Source of the DNA: Luteococcus sp048595755
GTDB lineage: Bacteria; Actinomycetota; Actinomycetes; Propionibacteriales; Propionibacteriaceae
NCBI RefSeq assembly: GCF_048595755.1
Contig: NZ_CP184360.1
Location: forward strand, 1,612,001-1,676,000
Direction: 5' to 3'
DNA: 64,000 nucleotides
Every line of letters starts with the position of its first letter. Position 1 is the stretch's first letter. Made by a program: the position numbers and the translations under genes. Positions 16,439-25,219 of this stretch are shown one piece after another. The notes under the pieces were generated by a model. The model searched no databases and was not told the DNA's origin. It was given only the letters and a program-made list of their open reading frames with translations.

Positions 16439-17790
16439 CTCTGCTCGCCGTCAGCATCAACCACCGCACCGCAGACCTTGATCTGCTGGCGCGTACGTCG
16501 ATGGACCAGGAGACCAGCCGTCGACTGGCCCACCAGCTCGTCGGTGCAGCCCACGTGAAGGAGGCCCTGGTGCTGTCCACCTGCAACCGCACCGAGGTCT
16601 ACCTGGACACCGACCGCTTCCACGCCGGCCTGGAGGCCGTTGCCCAGCCGCTGGCCCAGCGCGCCGGCGTCACCCGCGAAGAGCTGCCCGAGGCCTGCCG
16701 GGTCTACTACGACGAGGCGGCCGTCAAGCACTGCTTCGGTCTGGTGGCCGGTTTGGACTCGCTGGTCGTGGGGGAGAACCAGATCCTGGGGCAGGTGCGC
16801 GAGGCGCTCTCCTCGGCGCAGGAGGACCGTACTTCGGGCCCCGCCATCAACCAGCTCTTCCAGACCGCGCTGCGCGTCGGCAAGCGAGTGCAGTCCGAGA
16901 CCTCCATCGGCGCTGCCGGACGGTCGGTGCTGTCGGCCGCGCTGCACCAGTTGGACGGCGAGTTCGAGGTGGCTGGAGCCTCCTGCCTGGTGGTGGGTGC
17001 CGGGGCCATGGCGGGTCTGGCGGCGCGCACCCTGGCCACGCAGGGCGCGACCGTCAACTGCGCCAACCGCACCCTGGCCAAGGCCGAACGGCTGGCCGCA
17101 GAGGTGGGTGGCCGCGCGATCGCCATGGACGAATTGGATGCCGCGGTGGCCGAGCACGACGTCGTGGTCACCTGCACCGGCGCCTCCGGCAGCCTGATCA
17201 GCGCCCAGACACTGGGCGACGGCCCGGCCCCCAGCGTCGTCATCGACCTGGCGATGCCGCCGGACGTGAACGAGGACGTCACCAGCAGGGGAGTGCGGTT
17301 GGTGAACCTGGCCAGCCTCAAGGAGGGCGAGGGGCAGGACGAGCTCGACGTCGAGGCGGCACGCAGCCTGGTCGGCTTCGAGGTGACGGCCTTCCTGGCC
17401 AAGCAGCGGGCCCAGGCCGTCACGCCCACCGTCGTCGCCCTGCGCCAGATGGCCAGTGGTGTGGTGGAGAGCGAGATGAAGCGCCTGCGTCGGCGCCTGC
17501 CGCAGCTCGACGACGCGGCCGAGGCGCAGATCCACAACGCCCTCAATCGGGTGGCCGAGAAGCTGATCCACTCTCCGACCGTCCGTGTGCGCGAGTTCTC
17601 CGGCGGTGACGACCCGGTGGACTACGCTGCCGTGCTCAGGACCTTGTTCGCGCTCGAAGGGCGCGAGATCGCCCTGAGCGATCCGGAGGACTGCCCGCCC
17701 GAAGCCCAGCGAGCGGTCTCCGAAAAGGTCGACGGGGTCCCCACTCCGGCCCCGACTCTCATCGCTGTACAGGAAGAAGTCACTGCATGA
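16435..17790 (+). CDS. hemA: Glutamyl-tRNA reductase
   Basis: First enzyme of C5-pathway heme synthesis, reducing glutamyl-tRNA to glutamate-1-semialdehyde with NADPH. It has 451 residues. The catalytic cysteine is Cys50 in STCNRTEVY; VGENQILGQVREA and the NADPH motif VVGAGAMAG follow; the C-terminal dimerisation domain contains KLIHSPTVRVREF. The GTG start has CAGGAG 8 nt upstream and overlaps the rex stop. The end overlaps hemC (ATGA). Confidence 0.96.
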   Translation: MTLLAVSINHRTADLDLLARTSMDQETSRRLAHQLVGAAHVKEALVLSTCNRTEVYLDTDRFHAGLEAVAQPLAQRAGVTREELPEACRVYYDEAAVKHCFGLVAGLDSLVVGENQILGQVREALSSAQEDRTSGPAINQLFQTALRVGKRVQSETSIGAAGRSVLSAALHQLDGEFEVAGASCLVVGAGAMAGLAARTLATQGATVNCANRTLAKAERLAAEVGGRAIAMDELDAAVAEHDVVVTCTGASGSLISAQTLGDGPAPSVVIDLAMPPDVNEDVTSRGVRLVNLASLKEGEGQDELDVEAARSLVGFEVTAFLAKQRAQAVTPTVVALRQMASGVVESEMKRLRRRLPQLDDAAEAQIHNALNRVAEKLIHSPTVRVREFSGGDDPVDYAAVLRTLFALEGREIALSDPEDCPPEAQRAVSEKVDGVPTPAPTLIAVQEEVTA

Positions 17791-18764
17791 TCCGCATCGG
17801 AGCCCGTCGTTCGCCCTTGGCCGTCGCCCAGGCCCAGTGGACGGCGCAACGGCTCGTCGCCCTCGGGCACGAGTGCGAGGTGATCGGCATCGACACCTTG
17901 GGTGATGTCGACCGTCGTCGCCTCACCGAGATCGGTGGCACGGGCATCTTTGCCACGGCCCTGCGCGATCGCCTGCGTGACCAGAGCATCGACGTGGCCG
18001 TGCACTCCTTGAAGGACCTTCCGGTGGCTGCCGCCCCGGGGCTGACCATCGCCGCCATTCCCGAGCGTGAGGATGTCCGCGACGTGCTGGTGGGGCTGGA
18101 CATCGACCAGTGGCAGGACGGCACCGTGGTGGGAACCGGCTCCCCGCGTCGCGCCGTGCAGCTGGAGGCGTTGGCCGCCCAACGTGGCGTGAAGATCACC
18201 GTCGTGCCGATCCGCGGCAATGTGGACACCCGGCTCGACCTGGTGCGTCAGGGTGAGGTGGGCGCAACCCTGCTGGCCGCGGCCGGTCTGCTGCGATTGG
18301 GGCGCCTAGAGGCAGAGCAGGTGACCACGCCGGTGACCCAGAGCCAGGACGTCCAGGTGCAGGACCTGCGGGCCCGCCTGCTGTCCACCGAGCTGATGCT
18401 GCCTGCCGCCGGTCAGGGCGCGTTGGGCGTCGAGTGCCGCGAGGATGCCAGCGACGAGGTGCTCACCGCCCTGGCAGAGCTGGACCACGCCGCCACCCGC
18501 GCAGCCGTCACCGCGGAGCGCTGCTTCCTCTCGACGCTGGAGGCGGGCTGTCTGGCGCCGGTGGGTGCCCACGCCGTGGTGCAGGGTGAGGATTTGACCA
18601 TGCAGGCGGTCGCTGGGACACAATCGACCAACGATTCAGCTGTGGTCTCGGCGATGCGCACCGGTCGCGCTGCCGAGGCGGAGGCCGTGGGGGCAGGGCT
18701 GGCACGCGAAGTGTTGCCCAGCGTCCAGGGTGGACTTGACGAGAAGGTGGAAGAAACACGGTGA
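17787..18764 (+). CDS. hemC: Hydroxymethylbilane synthase (porphobilinogen deaminase)
   Basis: Polymerises four porphobilinogens to hydroxymethylbilane using a covalent dipyrromethane cofactor. The protein has 325 residues. The cofactor cysteine is Cys255 in LEAGCLAPVGAHA; SLKDLP (74-79) contains the catalytic Asp77, and GTGSPRRAVQL and PIRGNVDTRL line the active site. It overlaps hemA and hemD by 4 nt on each side, so the pathway enzymes are made in step. Confidence 0.96.
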   Translation: MIRIGARRSPLAVAQAQWTAQRLVALGHECEVIGIDTLGDVDRRRLTEIGGTGIFATALRDRLRDQSIDVAVHSLKDLPVAAAPGLTIAAIPEREDVRDVLVGLDIDQWQDGTVVGTGSPRRAVQLEALAAQRGVKITVVPIRGNVDTRLDLVRQGEVGATLLAAAGLLRLGRLEAEQVTTPVTQSQDVQVQDLRARLLSTELMLPAAGQGALGVECREDASDEVLTALAELDHAATRAAVTAERCFLSTLEAGCLAPVGAHAVVQGEDLTMQAVAGTQSTNDSAVVSAMRTGRAAEAEAVGAGLAREVLPSVQGGLDEKVEETR

Positions 18765-20398
18765 ACAAGGACAGCGCGCCCGAGCCCCAGAGCGCCCAGG
18801 GCAGGGTGCTGTTCGTCGGCGCCGGGCCGGGCGACCCCAATCTGCTCACCTTGGCGGCCATCGATGCCCTCGCCGAGGCCGGCACCATCCTGGTCGACGA
18901 CGACCAGCTTCGTGAGCTGCTCGCCCATCCCCTGGTGACGACGGATTCGCGGGTGCGTGTCTCCAGCTTCGGGGTCTCCGAACAGGCTCCTGCGGCGCCC
19001 GTCAAGGCGAGGGTACAAGCCGTTCTCGAGGCCGCCGACAGCGGCTCCGACGTGGTGCGGCTGGTGGCCGGCGACCCCTTCCTCGACGGTGGCGTCTCGC
19101 GTGAGGCAGCCGCCTGTGCCCAGGCGGGGCTCGACATCGAGATCGTGCCCGGCATCTCCTCCATGACCGCGGTTCCCGAGTATGCGGGAATCGCGCTGGA
19201 CGTCGGTGGCGTGCAGCTGATCCGCACCCTGGGGCGTCCCGGCCAGGAGCCCGAGCCGGAGCGCTTGGAGCACTGGGCCAGCCACGGAACCCTGGTGGTG
19301 CACGCCAACGCCTCACAGCTGTCGGCGATCCACGAGCACGCCCTGGCCTCTGGCCGCACCCCCGACGAGCAGGTCCTGCTCACCTTCTCCGGGGGCAGCA
19401 CCCAGCAGCATTCCCGTCAGGTGCACCTGAAGGAGCTCCCGCGCGTGGCCCGCACCCTGGACCCCGAGGCGTCGGTGCACGTGATCATCGGCGCGGCCGT
19501 GGCGGAGAGCCCGCGCGAAGACCTCGACTGGTTCGAGCGCAAGCCGTTGTTCGGCTGGCGGGTGCTGGTGCCGCGCACCAAGGACCAGGCCGGTGAGATG
19601 GTGGCGCGGCTGGAGATGTACGGGGCACACGCCGAAGAGGTGCCCACCATCAGCGTGGAACCTCCCCGGACCCCGCAGCAGATGGACAAGGCCGTGCGTG
19701 GCCTGGTGGAGGGCAGCTACGAATGGGTCGCCTTCACCAGCGTCAACGCCGTGCGTGCGGTGCGGGAGCGCCTGGAGGAGTACGGCTTGGACGCCCGCGC
19801 CTTCAGCGGTCTGCGCATCGCAGCCGTCGGCAATGCCACCGCCAATGCGCTGCAGAACTGGGGCATCAAGCCTGACCTGGTTCCACTGGGGGAACACTCG
19901 GCTGCCGGTCTGGCGGCAGAGTTCCCCGCCTACGACGACGTTCTCGACCCGATCAATCGGGTCTTCCTGCCGCGCGCCGACATTGCCACCGAGGTGCTCG
20001 TCGACGGGCTGACCGAGCTCGGGTGGGAGGTGGACGTGGTCACCGCCTACCGCACGGTGCGAGCGGCCCCGCCGCCCGCCGAGACGCGCGAGGCGATCAA
20101 GACCGGCAAGTTCGACGCCGCGGTCTTCACCTCCTCGTCGACGGTGCGCAACCTGGTCGGCATCGCCGGCAAGCCGCACAACCACACCGTGATCGCCGCC
20201 ATCGGGCCGCAGACCGCCAAGGGTTGTGAGGAGCACGGCCTGCGGGTGGACGTGCAGGCGCCCCGGCCCGGCGCGATCGAGCTGGTTGACGCCTTGGCGG
20301 AGTTCGCGCTGCGTCGTCGTGCCGAGCTGATCGAGGAGGGGCGCCCGGTCACCAAGCCGAGCGAGACTCGTCGTCGACGCCGCGCTGCCAGCAAGTGA
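18761..20398 (+). CDS. hemD: Uroporphyrinogen-III synthase fused to a divergent SUMT-like methylase domain
   Basis: A 545-residue fusion. Residues 15-255 have the tetrapyrrole-methylase fold (FVGAGPGDPNLLTLAAIDAL; VPGISSMTAVPEYAGI). The GDPFxxGRG-type SAM loop of active uroporphyrinogen-III methyltransferases is replaced by AGDPFLDGGVSREAA, and the usual YDRL motif is absent (ILVDDDQL). Residues 265-520 are a complete uroporphyrinogen-III synthase (GWRVLVPRTKDQAGEM; FTSVNAVRAV; FTSSSTVRNLV). The synthase activity closes heme synthesis here; whether the first domain still methylates toward siroheme/B12 is doubtful. A basic RRRRRAASK tail ends it. The GTG start overlaps hemC. Confidence 0.88.
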   Translation: MNKDSAPEPQSAQGRVLFVGAGPGDPNLLTLAAIDALAEAGTILVDDDQLRELLAHPLVTTDSRVRVSSFGVSEQAPAAPVKARVQAVLEAADSGSDVVRLVAGDPFLDGGVSREAAACAQAGLDIEIVPGISSMTAVPEYAGIALDVGGVQLIRTLGRPGQEPEPERLEHWASHGTLVVHANASQLSAIHEHALASGRTPDEQVLLTFSGGSTQQHSRQVHLKELPRVARTLDPEASVHVIIGAAVAESPREDLDWFERKPLFGWRVLVPRTKDQAGEMVARLEMYGAHAEEVPTISVEPPRTPQQMDKAVRGLVEGSYEWVAFTSVNAVRAVRERLEEYGLDARAFSGLRIAAVGNATANALQNWGIKPDLVPLGEHSAAGLAAEFPAYDDVLDPINRVFLPRADIATEVLVDGLTELGWEVDVVTAYRTVRAAPPPAETREAIKTGKFDAAVFTSSSTVRNLVGIAGKPHNHTVIAAIGPQTAKGCEEHGLRVDVQAPRPGAIELVDALAEFALRRRAELIEEGRPVTKPSETRRRRRAASK

Positions 20399-20421
20399 GC
20401 CCTGTTCCGCCTACGGCGGCA

Positions 20422-20427
20422 TAGGAT
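20422..20427 (+). promoter_or_regulatory. -10 box of hemB (leaderless)
   Basis: TAGGAT, 6 nt before the hemB ATG. It means hemB can be transcribed apart from the Rex-controlled operon. Confidence 0.5.
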
Positions 20428-20433
20428 GGTCCA

Positions 20434-21408
20434 ATGATCAATCGCCCCCGTCGTCTGCGTACCAGTCCGGCCATGCGAGGCATGGTCAGCGAGCACAGCG
20501 TCGAGGCGCGGCAGCTGATCCTGCCCGCCTTCGTCGCTGACGGAATCAGCGAACCGCGCCCGATCGGCTCGATGCCGTCCGTGGTGCAGCACACCATGGA
20601 CACCATCAAGCGCACTGCCGTGGAGTGTGCCGAGGCAGGGCTGGCCGGGATCATGCTCTTCGGCGTGCCCAAGGACGAGGACAAGGACGCCAACGGCAGC
20701 CAGGCGCTGGACGAGAACGGCATCCTGAACCGTGCGATCCGCGCCGTGCGCCAGGAGGTCGGCGACAGCCTGTTGGTGATGAGCGACGTGTGCCTGGACG
20801 AGTTCACCGACCATGGACACTGCGGCGTGGTCAACCCCGACGGCGTGGTCAACAACGATCTGACCGTCCTGCTCTATGCAGAGATGGCCCGCATGCACGC
20901 CGAGTGTGGGGTGCACGTGGTGGGCCCCAGCGGCATGATGGACGGCCAGGTGCTGGCGATCCGCGAGGCGCTCGACGATGCCGACCATCCCGAGGTGGCG
21001 ATCATGGCCTACGGCGCCAAGTACGCGAGTGCCTTCTACGGCCCCTTCCGCGAGGCGGTGGGCAGTTCGCTGCAGGGTGACCGCAAGACCTACCAGCAGG
21101 ATCCCGCCAATGTGCGTGAATCGCTGCGCGAGGTCTTCCTGGACATCGAGCAGGGTGCAGACATCGTCATGGTCAAGCCGGCCCTGCCGTACCTGGACGT
21201 GCTTCGCGTGGTGCGGGACTCCGTCGACGTGCCGGTGGCCGCCTACAACGTCTCGGGTGAGTACTCGATGGTCGAGGCTGCAGCCGCCAATGGTTGGCTG
21301 GATCGTGACCGCACCATCGACGAGAGCCTGCTCGCGATCCGACGCGCAGGCGCGGACATCACCCTGACCTACTGGGCTCTTGAATGGGCGCAGCGTCACC
21401 GGCGCTGA
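20434..21408 (+). CDS. hemB: Delta-aminolevulinic acid dehydratase (porphobilinogen synthase)
   Basis: Condenses two 5-aminolevulinates to porphobilinogen. It has 324 residues with both Schiff-base lysines: Lys196 in MAYGAKYAS and Lys248 in IVMVKPALPY. The metal loop reads DVCLDEFTDHGHCGV: Cys120 and Cys130 of the zinc type are kept, but position 122 is Asp rather than Cys, a mixed zinc/magnesium pattern. It follows hemD by 35 bp with its own TAGGAT -10 box. The ribose operon follows. Confidence 0.96.
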   Translation: MINRPRRLRTSPAMRGMVSEHSVEARQLILPAFVADGISEPRPIGSMPSVVQHTMDTIKRTAVECAEAGLAGIMLFGVPKDEDKDANGSQALDENGILNRAIRAVRQEVGDSLLVMSDVCLDEFTDHGHCGVVNPDGVVNNDLTVLLYAEMARMHAECGVHVVGPSGMMDGQVLAIREALDDADHPEVAIMAYGAKYASAFYGPFREAVGSSLQGDRKTYQQDPANVRESLREVFLDIEQGADIVMVKPALPYLDVLRVVRDSVDVPVAAYNVSGEYSMVEAAAANGWLDRDRTIDESLLAIRRAGADITLTYWALEWAQRHRR

Positions 21409-21507
21409 CCCCGCGACAGGCGGATTCCCGGATCTTCAGGAAAGTCGCGACGCCCTTGTCACGGTGGGATGTTCTCGGACTTTTCGACTGATCTTCCAAG
21501 CTGAGTA

Positions 21508-21536
21508 TTGACTCCGTCGTTCAGGCGGCGTAGGTT
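21508..21536 (+). promoter_or_regulatory. Promoter of the ribose operon
   Basis: -35 TTGACT (21508-21513), exact 17-nt spacer, -10 TAGGTT (21531-21536). This is the best sigma-70-like promoter in the window, and it lies just upstream of the operator. Confidence 0.75.
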
Positions 21537-21550
21537 TACGCCATCGATTG

Positions 21551-21566
21551 ATGGAAACGTTTCCAT
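21551..21566. promoter_or_regulatory. LacI-family operator
   Basis: ATGGAAACGTTTCCAT is a perfect 16-bp palindrome with the central CG step typical of LacI/GalR operators. It lies 14 nt after the -10, where a bound repressor would block early transcription of its own operon. Confidence 0.88.
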
Positions 21567-21614
21567 CTTGGCTGGAAGACCAGCACTTCGAGAACCAGGA
21601 CTCAAGGACGAGCA

Positions 21615-22631
21615 ATGGCGAAGGCAACGATCAAGGACGTGGCGCGTGAGGCCGGGGTTGGCCTCGGCACAGCCTCGCGTGCCCTGACCAGCTCGGGCCC
21701 CATCTCGTCGGACACACGTGAACGGGTGCTCGCCGCCGCGCGGCGACTGGACTACCACCCCAACAGTCAGGCCCAGTCATTGAGGAGTGCCCGGACCCAG
21801 ACCGTGGGCTTGCTCATCCCCGACGTGCGCAACCCCTTCTTTGCGGAGTTGGCACACTCCTTCGAGCAGGAGTCCTTGGCGGGAGGCTTCACCACCTTCC
21901 TGGGCAATGCCAATGAGGACACGGTTCAACAGAACCGCTACCTGGACTCGCTGCGCTCCCACCGGGTGGACGGGTTGGCGCTGGCGCCGCAGGGGGGAGC
22001 GACGGAAGCCATCGAAGCCCTGCTGGAGGATGGCGTCCCGGCAGTCTTCGTGGACCGCACGGTGGAAGGCATCACTATCCCGTCGGTCACGTCGGATCCG
22101 CGGCCGGGAATCCACCAGGTGGCCGAGCACCTCAGTGGGCTTGGACACCGACGCGTCGGATACATCTCGGGACCGCAGCAGGTGTCCTCCGGCCGGGAGC
22201 GGCTGCGTGCCTGGGAGGACGCGGTGGCCGAGTTCCGCCTCGACGCGGATCCTCGGCTGGTCCTTCATGGTGATTTCCAACAGACCTCCGGCGAGATCGC
22301 CGCAGTCGAATTGATCGAACGAGGGGCCACGGCCCTGTTTGCAGCAGACAGCCCGATGGCGCTGGGCGCCTTGGACGCCTGTCAGGCACGGCACCTGCGC
22401 ATCGGGCACGACATTGACCTGGTTGGTTTCGACGACCTGCGTCTGTTCCGGTTGCTCGATCCCTCGCTCACGACGGTGTCCCAGGATGTCGCGGGCATGG
22501 GCCGCATCGCCGCACAGCTGCTGCAACGGGTCATTGCCGGGGAATCCCCGGAGCCCGTCAGGCTGCCGACCCGACTCGTCACCAGATCGTCCACCCATCC
22601 GCTTGCCAGCGAAACAGGAGCCACAGCATGA
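21615..22631 (+). CDS. rbsR: LacI-family repressor of the ribose operon
   Basis: A 338-residue LacI/GalR regulator. The DNA-binding head reads ATIKDVAREAGVGLGTASRA (4-23) followed by the hinge helix (NSQAQSLRSARTQTVGLLI). The sugar-binding core has the usual PDVRNPFFAELA and LVGFDDLRLFRLLDPSLTTV segments. Its own upstream region carries a perfect operator, so it should be autoregulated. The stop overlaps the rbsA start (ATGA). The name rests on being first in a complete rbs operon; ribose as effector is inferred. Confidence 0.88.
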   Translation: MAKATIKDVAREAGVGLGTASRALTSSGPISSDTRERVLAAARRLDYHPNSQAQSLRSARTQTVGLLIPDVRNPFFAELAHSFEQESLAGGFTTFLGNANEDTVQQNRYLDSLRSHRVDGLALAPQGGATEAIEALLEDGVPAVFVDRTVEGITIPSVTSDPRPGIHQVAEHLSGLGHRRVGYISGPQQVSSGRERLRAWEDAVAEFRLDADPRLVLHGDFQQTSGEIAAVELIERGATALFAADSPMALGALDACQARHLRIGHDIDLVGFDDLRLFRLLDPSLTTVSQDVAGMGRIAAQLLQRVIAGESPEPVRLPTRLVTRSSTHPLASETGATA

Positions 22632-24193
22632 ATAGTTCTGCACAGGTGCCGGCCACCGATCCGGTGCTGGTCCTGGACAAGGTGTCCAAGTCATTCGGAC
22701 CCGTGCGAGTCATCGAGGACGTCACCGTCGAGCTTCGCCCCGGGCAGGTGCAGGTCTTGCTTGGTGAGAACGGCGCGGGGAAGTCCACCCTCATCAAGAT
22801 GATCTCCGGAATCCACCAGCCAGATCGCGGTCGCATCTTGGTTGATGGACGCGAAACGGTGATTCCCAATGTCCGCTCAGCCGAACAGCTGGGGATTGCC
22901 ACCATCCATCAGGAGTTGAACCTGGCTCCGAACATGACGGTGGCGGAAAATGTCCTGCTGGGGCGCACTCCTTCACGTCTGGGCATGGTGAGTCGCAGGG
23001 AACTGCGGCGTCAGGCACGCCAGGCCCTGGATCGCATCGGACTGGATGTCGACCTCGACGCCCGGGTTGGAAGCCTTGGTGTGGCGCGTCAGCAACTGGT
23101 GGAGATCGCCAAGGCGCTCAGCATGGATGCTCGCATCCTGGTTCTGGACGAGCCCACCGCCGCTCTCACCGGACGTGAGATCGAGCAGCTGTTCAACGTC
23201 ATGACAGACCTGAAGGCCAACGGAGTGGCGATGGCATTCATCTCGCACCATCTCGACGAACTGGCTGCCATCGGCGACAGGGTGACAGTGCTTCGTGATG
23301 GGGATCAGGTGGCCGATGTGCCGGCCTCGACCCCGTCCGAGGAACTGATCCGTCTGATGGTGGGACGAGACATCGATGAACAGTTTCCGCGCCAGCGCAC
23401 CGAGCCCGGGCAGGCTCTGTTGGAAGTCGACTCACTGACCGCAGCCGGTCGCTTCGAGGACATCAGCTTCACCGTGCGTGCTGGTGAGGTCGTGGGCGTC
23501 GCGGGGCTTGTCGGCGCCGGACGCACCGAGGTGCTCCGGGCCATCTTCGGAGCTGATCCCTACGACTCCGGCTCCGTACGGGTAAAGGGTGAGGTCCTGC
23601 CGCCCCACGATGTGGCGAGAGCCATTCGTGCCGGGTTGGGACAGATTCCGGAGGATCGCAAGGGGCAGGGGCTGGTACTGGACAGCTCGGTCGCCGAGAA
23701 CCTCGGCTATGCCACCTTGGCCAGCACGAGCAAGGCTGGCCTGGCGGACCTCAAGGGACAGCGCAAGCGTGCCGGTGATGTTGCCCAGACGCTGCGAGTG
23801 CGCATGGCCGGTCTTGACCAGCGAGTGCGCCACTTGTCCGGAGGCAATCAGCAGAAGGTCGTCTTCGGGCGCTGGGTGCAGGCACACTCCAGCATCCTGC
23901 TGCTCGACGAACCAACTCGCGGTGTCGACGTCGGCGCCAAGGTTGAGATCTACGAACTCATCAACGAGATCACGGCGCGCGGCGGTGCCGTGCTCATGGT
24001 CTCCAGTGAACTGCCCGAAGTGCTCGGGATGAGCGACCGCATCCTGGTCATGAGCGGCGGTCGTATCACCGGCGAGGTGGAGGCCAAGGAGGCAACCCAG
24101 GATTCCGTCATGGCGCTGGCCGTCAGCAATGCCGGAATCGACCTCGCACCCCACACCAATGACTCCATCGACACTGAAACGAGCAAGGCATGA
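22628..24193 (+). CDS. rbsA: Ribose ABC transporter, dual ATPase RbsA
   Basis: Energises ribose import. The 521-residue protein has two ABC domains in tandem. The first has Walker A GENGAGKS and Walker B ILVLDEPTA with a degenerate signature (GVARQQLVEI). The second has a non-canonical Walker A (GLVGAGRTE), as is normal in RbsA/MglA, with the signature LSGGNQQKVV and Walker B ILLLDEPTRGVDVGA. It overlaps rbsR and rbsC by 4 nt. Confidence 0.95.
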   Translation: MNSSAQVPATDPVLVLDKVSKSFGPVRVIEDVTVELRPGQVQVLLGENGAGKSTLIKMISGIHQPDRGRILVDGRETVIPNVRSAEQLGIATIHQELNLAPNMTVAENVLLGRTPSRLGMVSRRELRRQARQALDRIGLDVDLDARVGSLGVARQQLVEIAKALSMDARILVLDEPTAALTGREIEQLFNVMTDLKANGVAMAFISHHLDELAAIGDRVTVLRDGDQVADVPASTPSEELIRLMVGRDIDEQFPRQRTEPGQALLEVDSLTAAGRFEDISFTVRAGEVVGVAGLVGAGRTEVLRAIFGADPYDSGSVRVKGEVLPPHDVARAIRAGLGQIPEDRKGQGLVLDSSVAENLGYATLASTSKAGLADLKGQRKRAGDVAQTLRVRMAGLDQRVRHLSGGNQQKVVFGRWVQAHSSILLLDEPTRGVDVGAKVEIYELINEITARGGAVLMVSSELPEVLGMSDRILVMSGGRITGEVEAKEATQDSVMALAVSNAGIDLAPHTNDSIDTETSKA

Positions 24194-25164
24194 CAAGCGC
24201 CACCACATCCGTACCGCAGTCCCGCCGACTTGGCGGCGTGAGCAGTTTCCTGCTGAACAACGGAGCCCTCGTGGGCCTCGTCGTCCTGTGCCTGGCACTG
24301 TTCATCGCGACCCCACGGTTCCTGACCGTTCCCAACCTGATCAACATCGGCATCCAATCGGCGGTCACGGCCATCCTCGCTTTCGGCATGACCTTCGTGA
24401 TCGTGACCGCGGGCATCGACCTCTCGGTGGGTGCGGTGGCTGCGCTGGGCGCCATGAGCTCGGCGTGGATGTTCGCGAATGCTGGCCTTCCGGGCTGGCT
24501 CACCCTGGTGGTGGGCCTGCTCGTCGGCTTGTTGGCCGGTGCGATCTCGGGCCTGGCGACCGCCTACGGCAAGCTGCCTGCCTTCATCGCGACCCTTGCC
24601 ATGATGAGCGTGGCTCGAGGCCTCACCCTGGTCATCTCTGACGGCACTCCGCTCCCGACCGCCGGTGCCGTCAACACACTGGGATCCAATGTGGGGGCAC
24701 TGCCGGTGCCGATCCTCGCCATGGCCGTGGCTGGACTGTTGTGCTGGTTCATCCTGTCGCGCACCGTGCTGGGTCGCAGCATGTACGCCATTGGCGGCAA
24801 CGAAGAGGCGGCCCGTCTTTCCGGCATTCCGGTGGCTCGCAATCTCGTGCAGGTCTACGCGTTGTCGGGTCTGTTCGCCGCGCTGGCTGGCCTGGTGCTG
24901 GCTGGACGCCTGTCCTCGGCACAGCCGCAGGCGGCAGCCGGTTACGAGATGGACGCGATCGCCGCCTGCGTGATCGGTGGGGCCTCCCTCTCCGGTGGGG
25001 CAGGCTCGGCCACCGGAACCCTGATCGGCGCCATCCTCCTGGCCGTCATCCGCAACGGCCTCAACCTGATGAACGTCTCCTCCTTCTGGCAGCAGGTCGT
25101 CATCGGCCTGGTCATCGCCGTAGCCGTCGGCTTCGACGTGATCCGCAACCGCAAGACCCGCTGA
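24190..25164 (+). CDS. rbsC: Ribose ABC transporter permease RbsC
   Basis: A 324-residue inner-membrane permease of the BPD_transp_2 family, with eight to ten hydrophobic segments. Family motifs include AFGMTFVIVTAGIDLSVGA near residue 75, and GRSMYAIGGNEEAARLSGIP before the loop that contacts the ATPase. It forms the channel with RbsA and overlaps it by 4 nt. Confidence 0.95.
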   Translation: MTSATTSVPQSRRLGGVSSFLLNNGALVGLVVLCLALFIATPRFLTVPNLINIGIQSAVTAILAFGMTFVIVTAGIDLSVGAVAALGAMSSAWMFANAGLPGWLTLVVGLLVGLLAGAISGLATAYGKLPAFIATLAMMSVARGLTLVISDGTPLPTAGAVNTLGSNVGALPVPILAMAVAGLLCWFILSRTVLGRSMYAIGGNEEAARLSGIPVARNLVQVYALSGLFAALAGLVLAGRLSSAQPQAAAGYEMDAIAACVIGGASLSGGAGSATGTLIGAILLAVIRNGLNLMNVSSFWQQVVIGLVIAVAVGFDVIRNRKTR

Positions 25165-25219
25165 CACCCGCTCCTCGGACTAATCCACGACGCTGACAAC
25201 CAACCAGAAAGGGACACCG

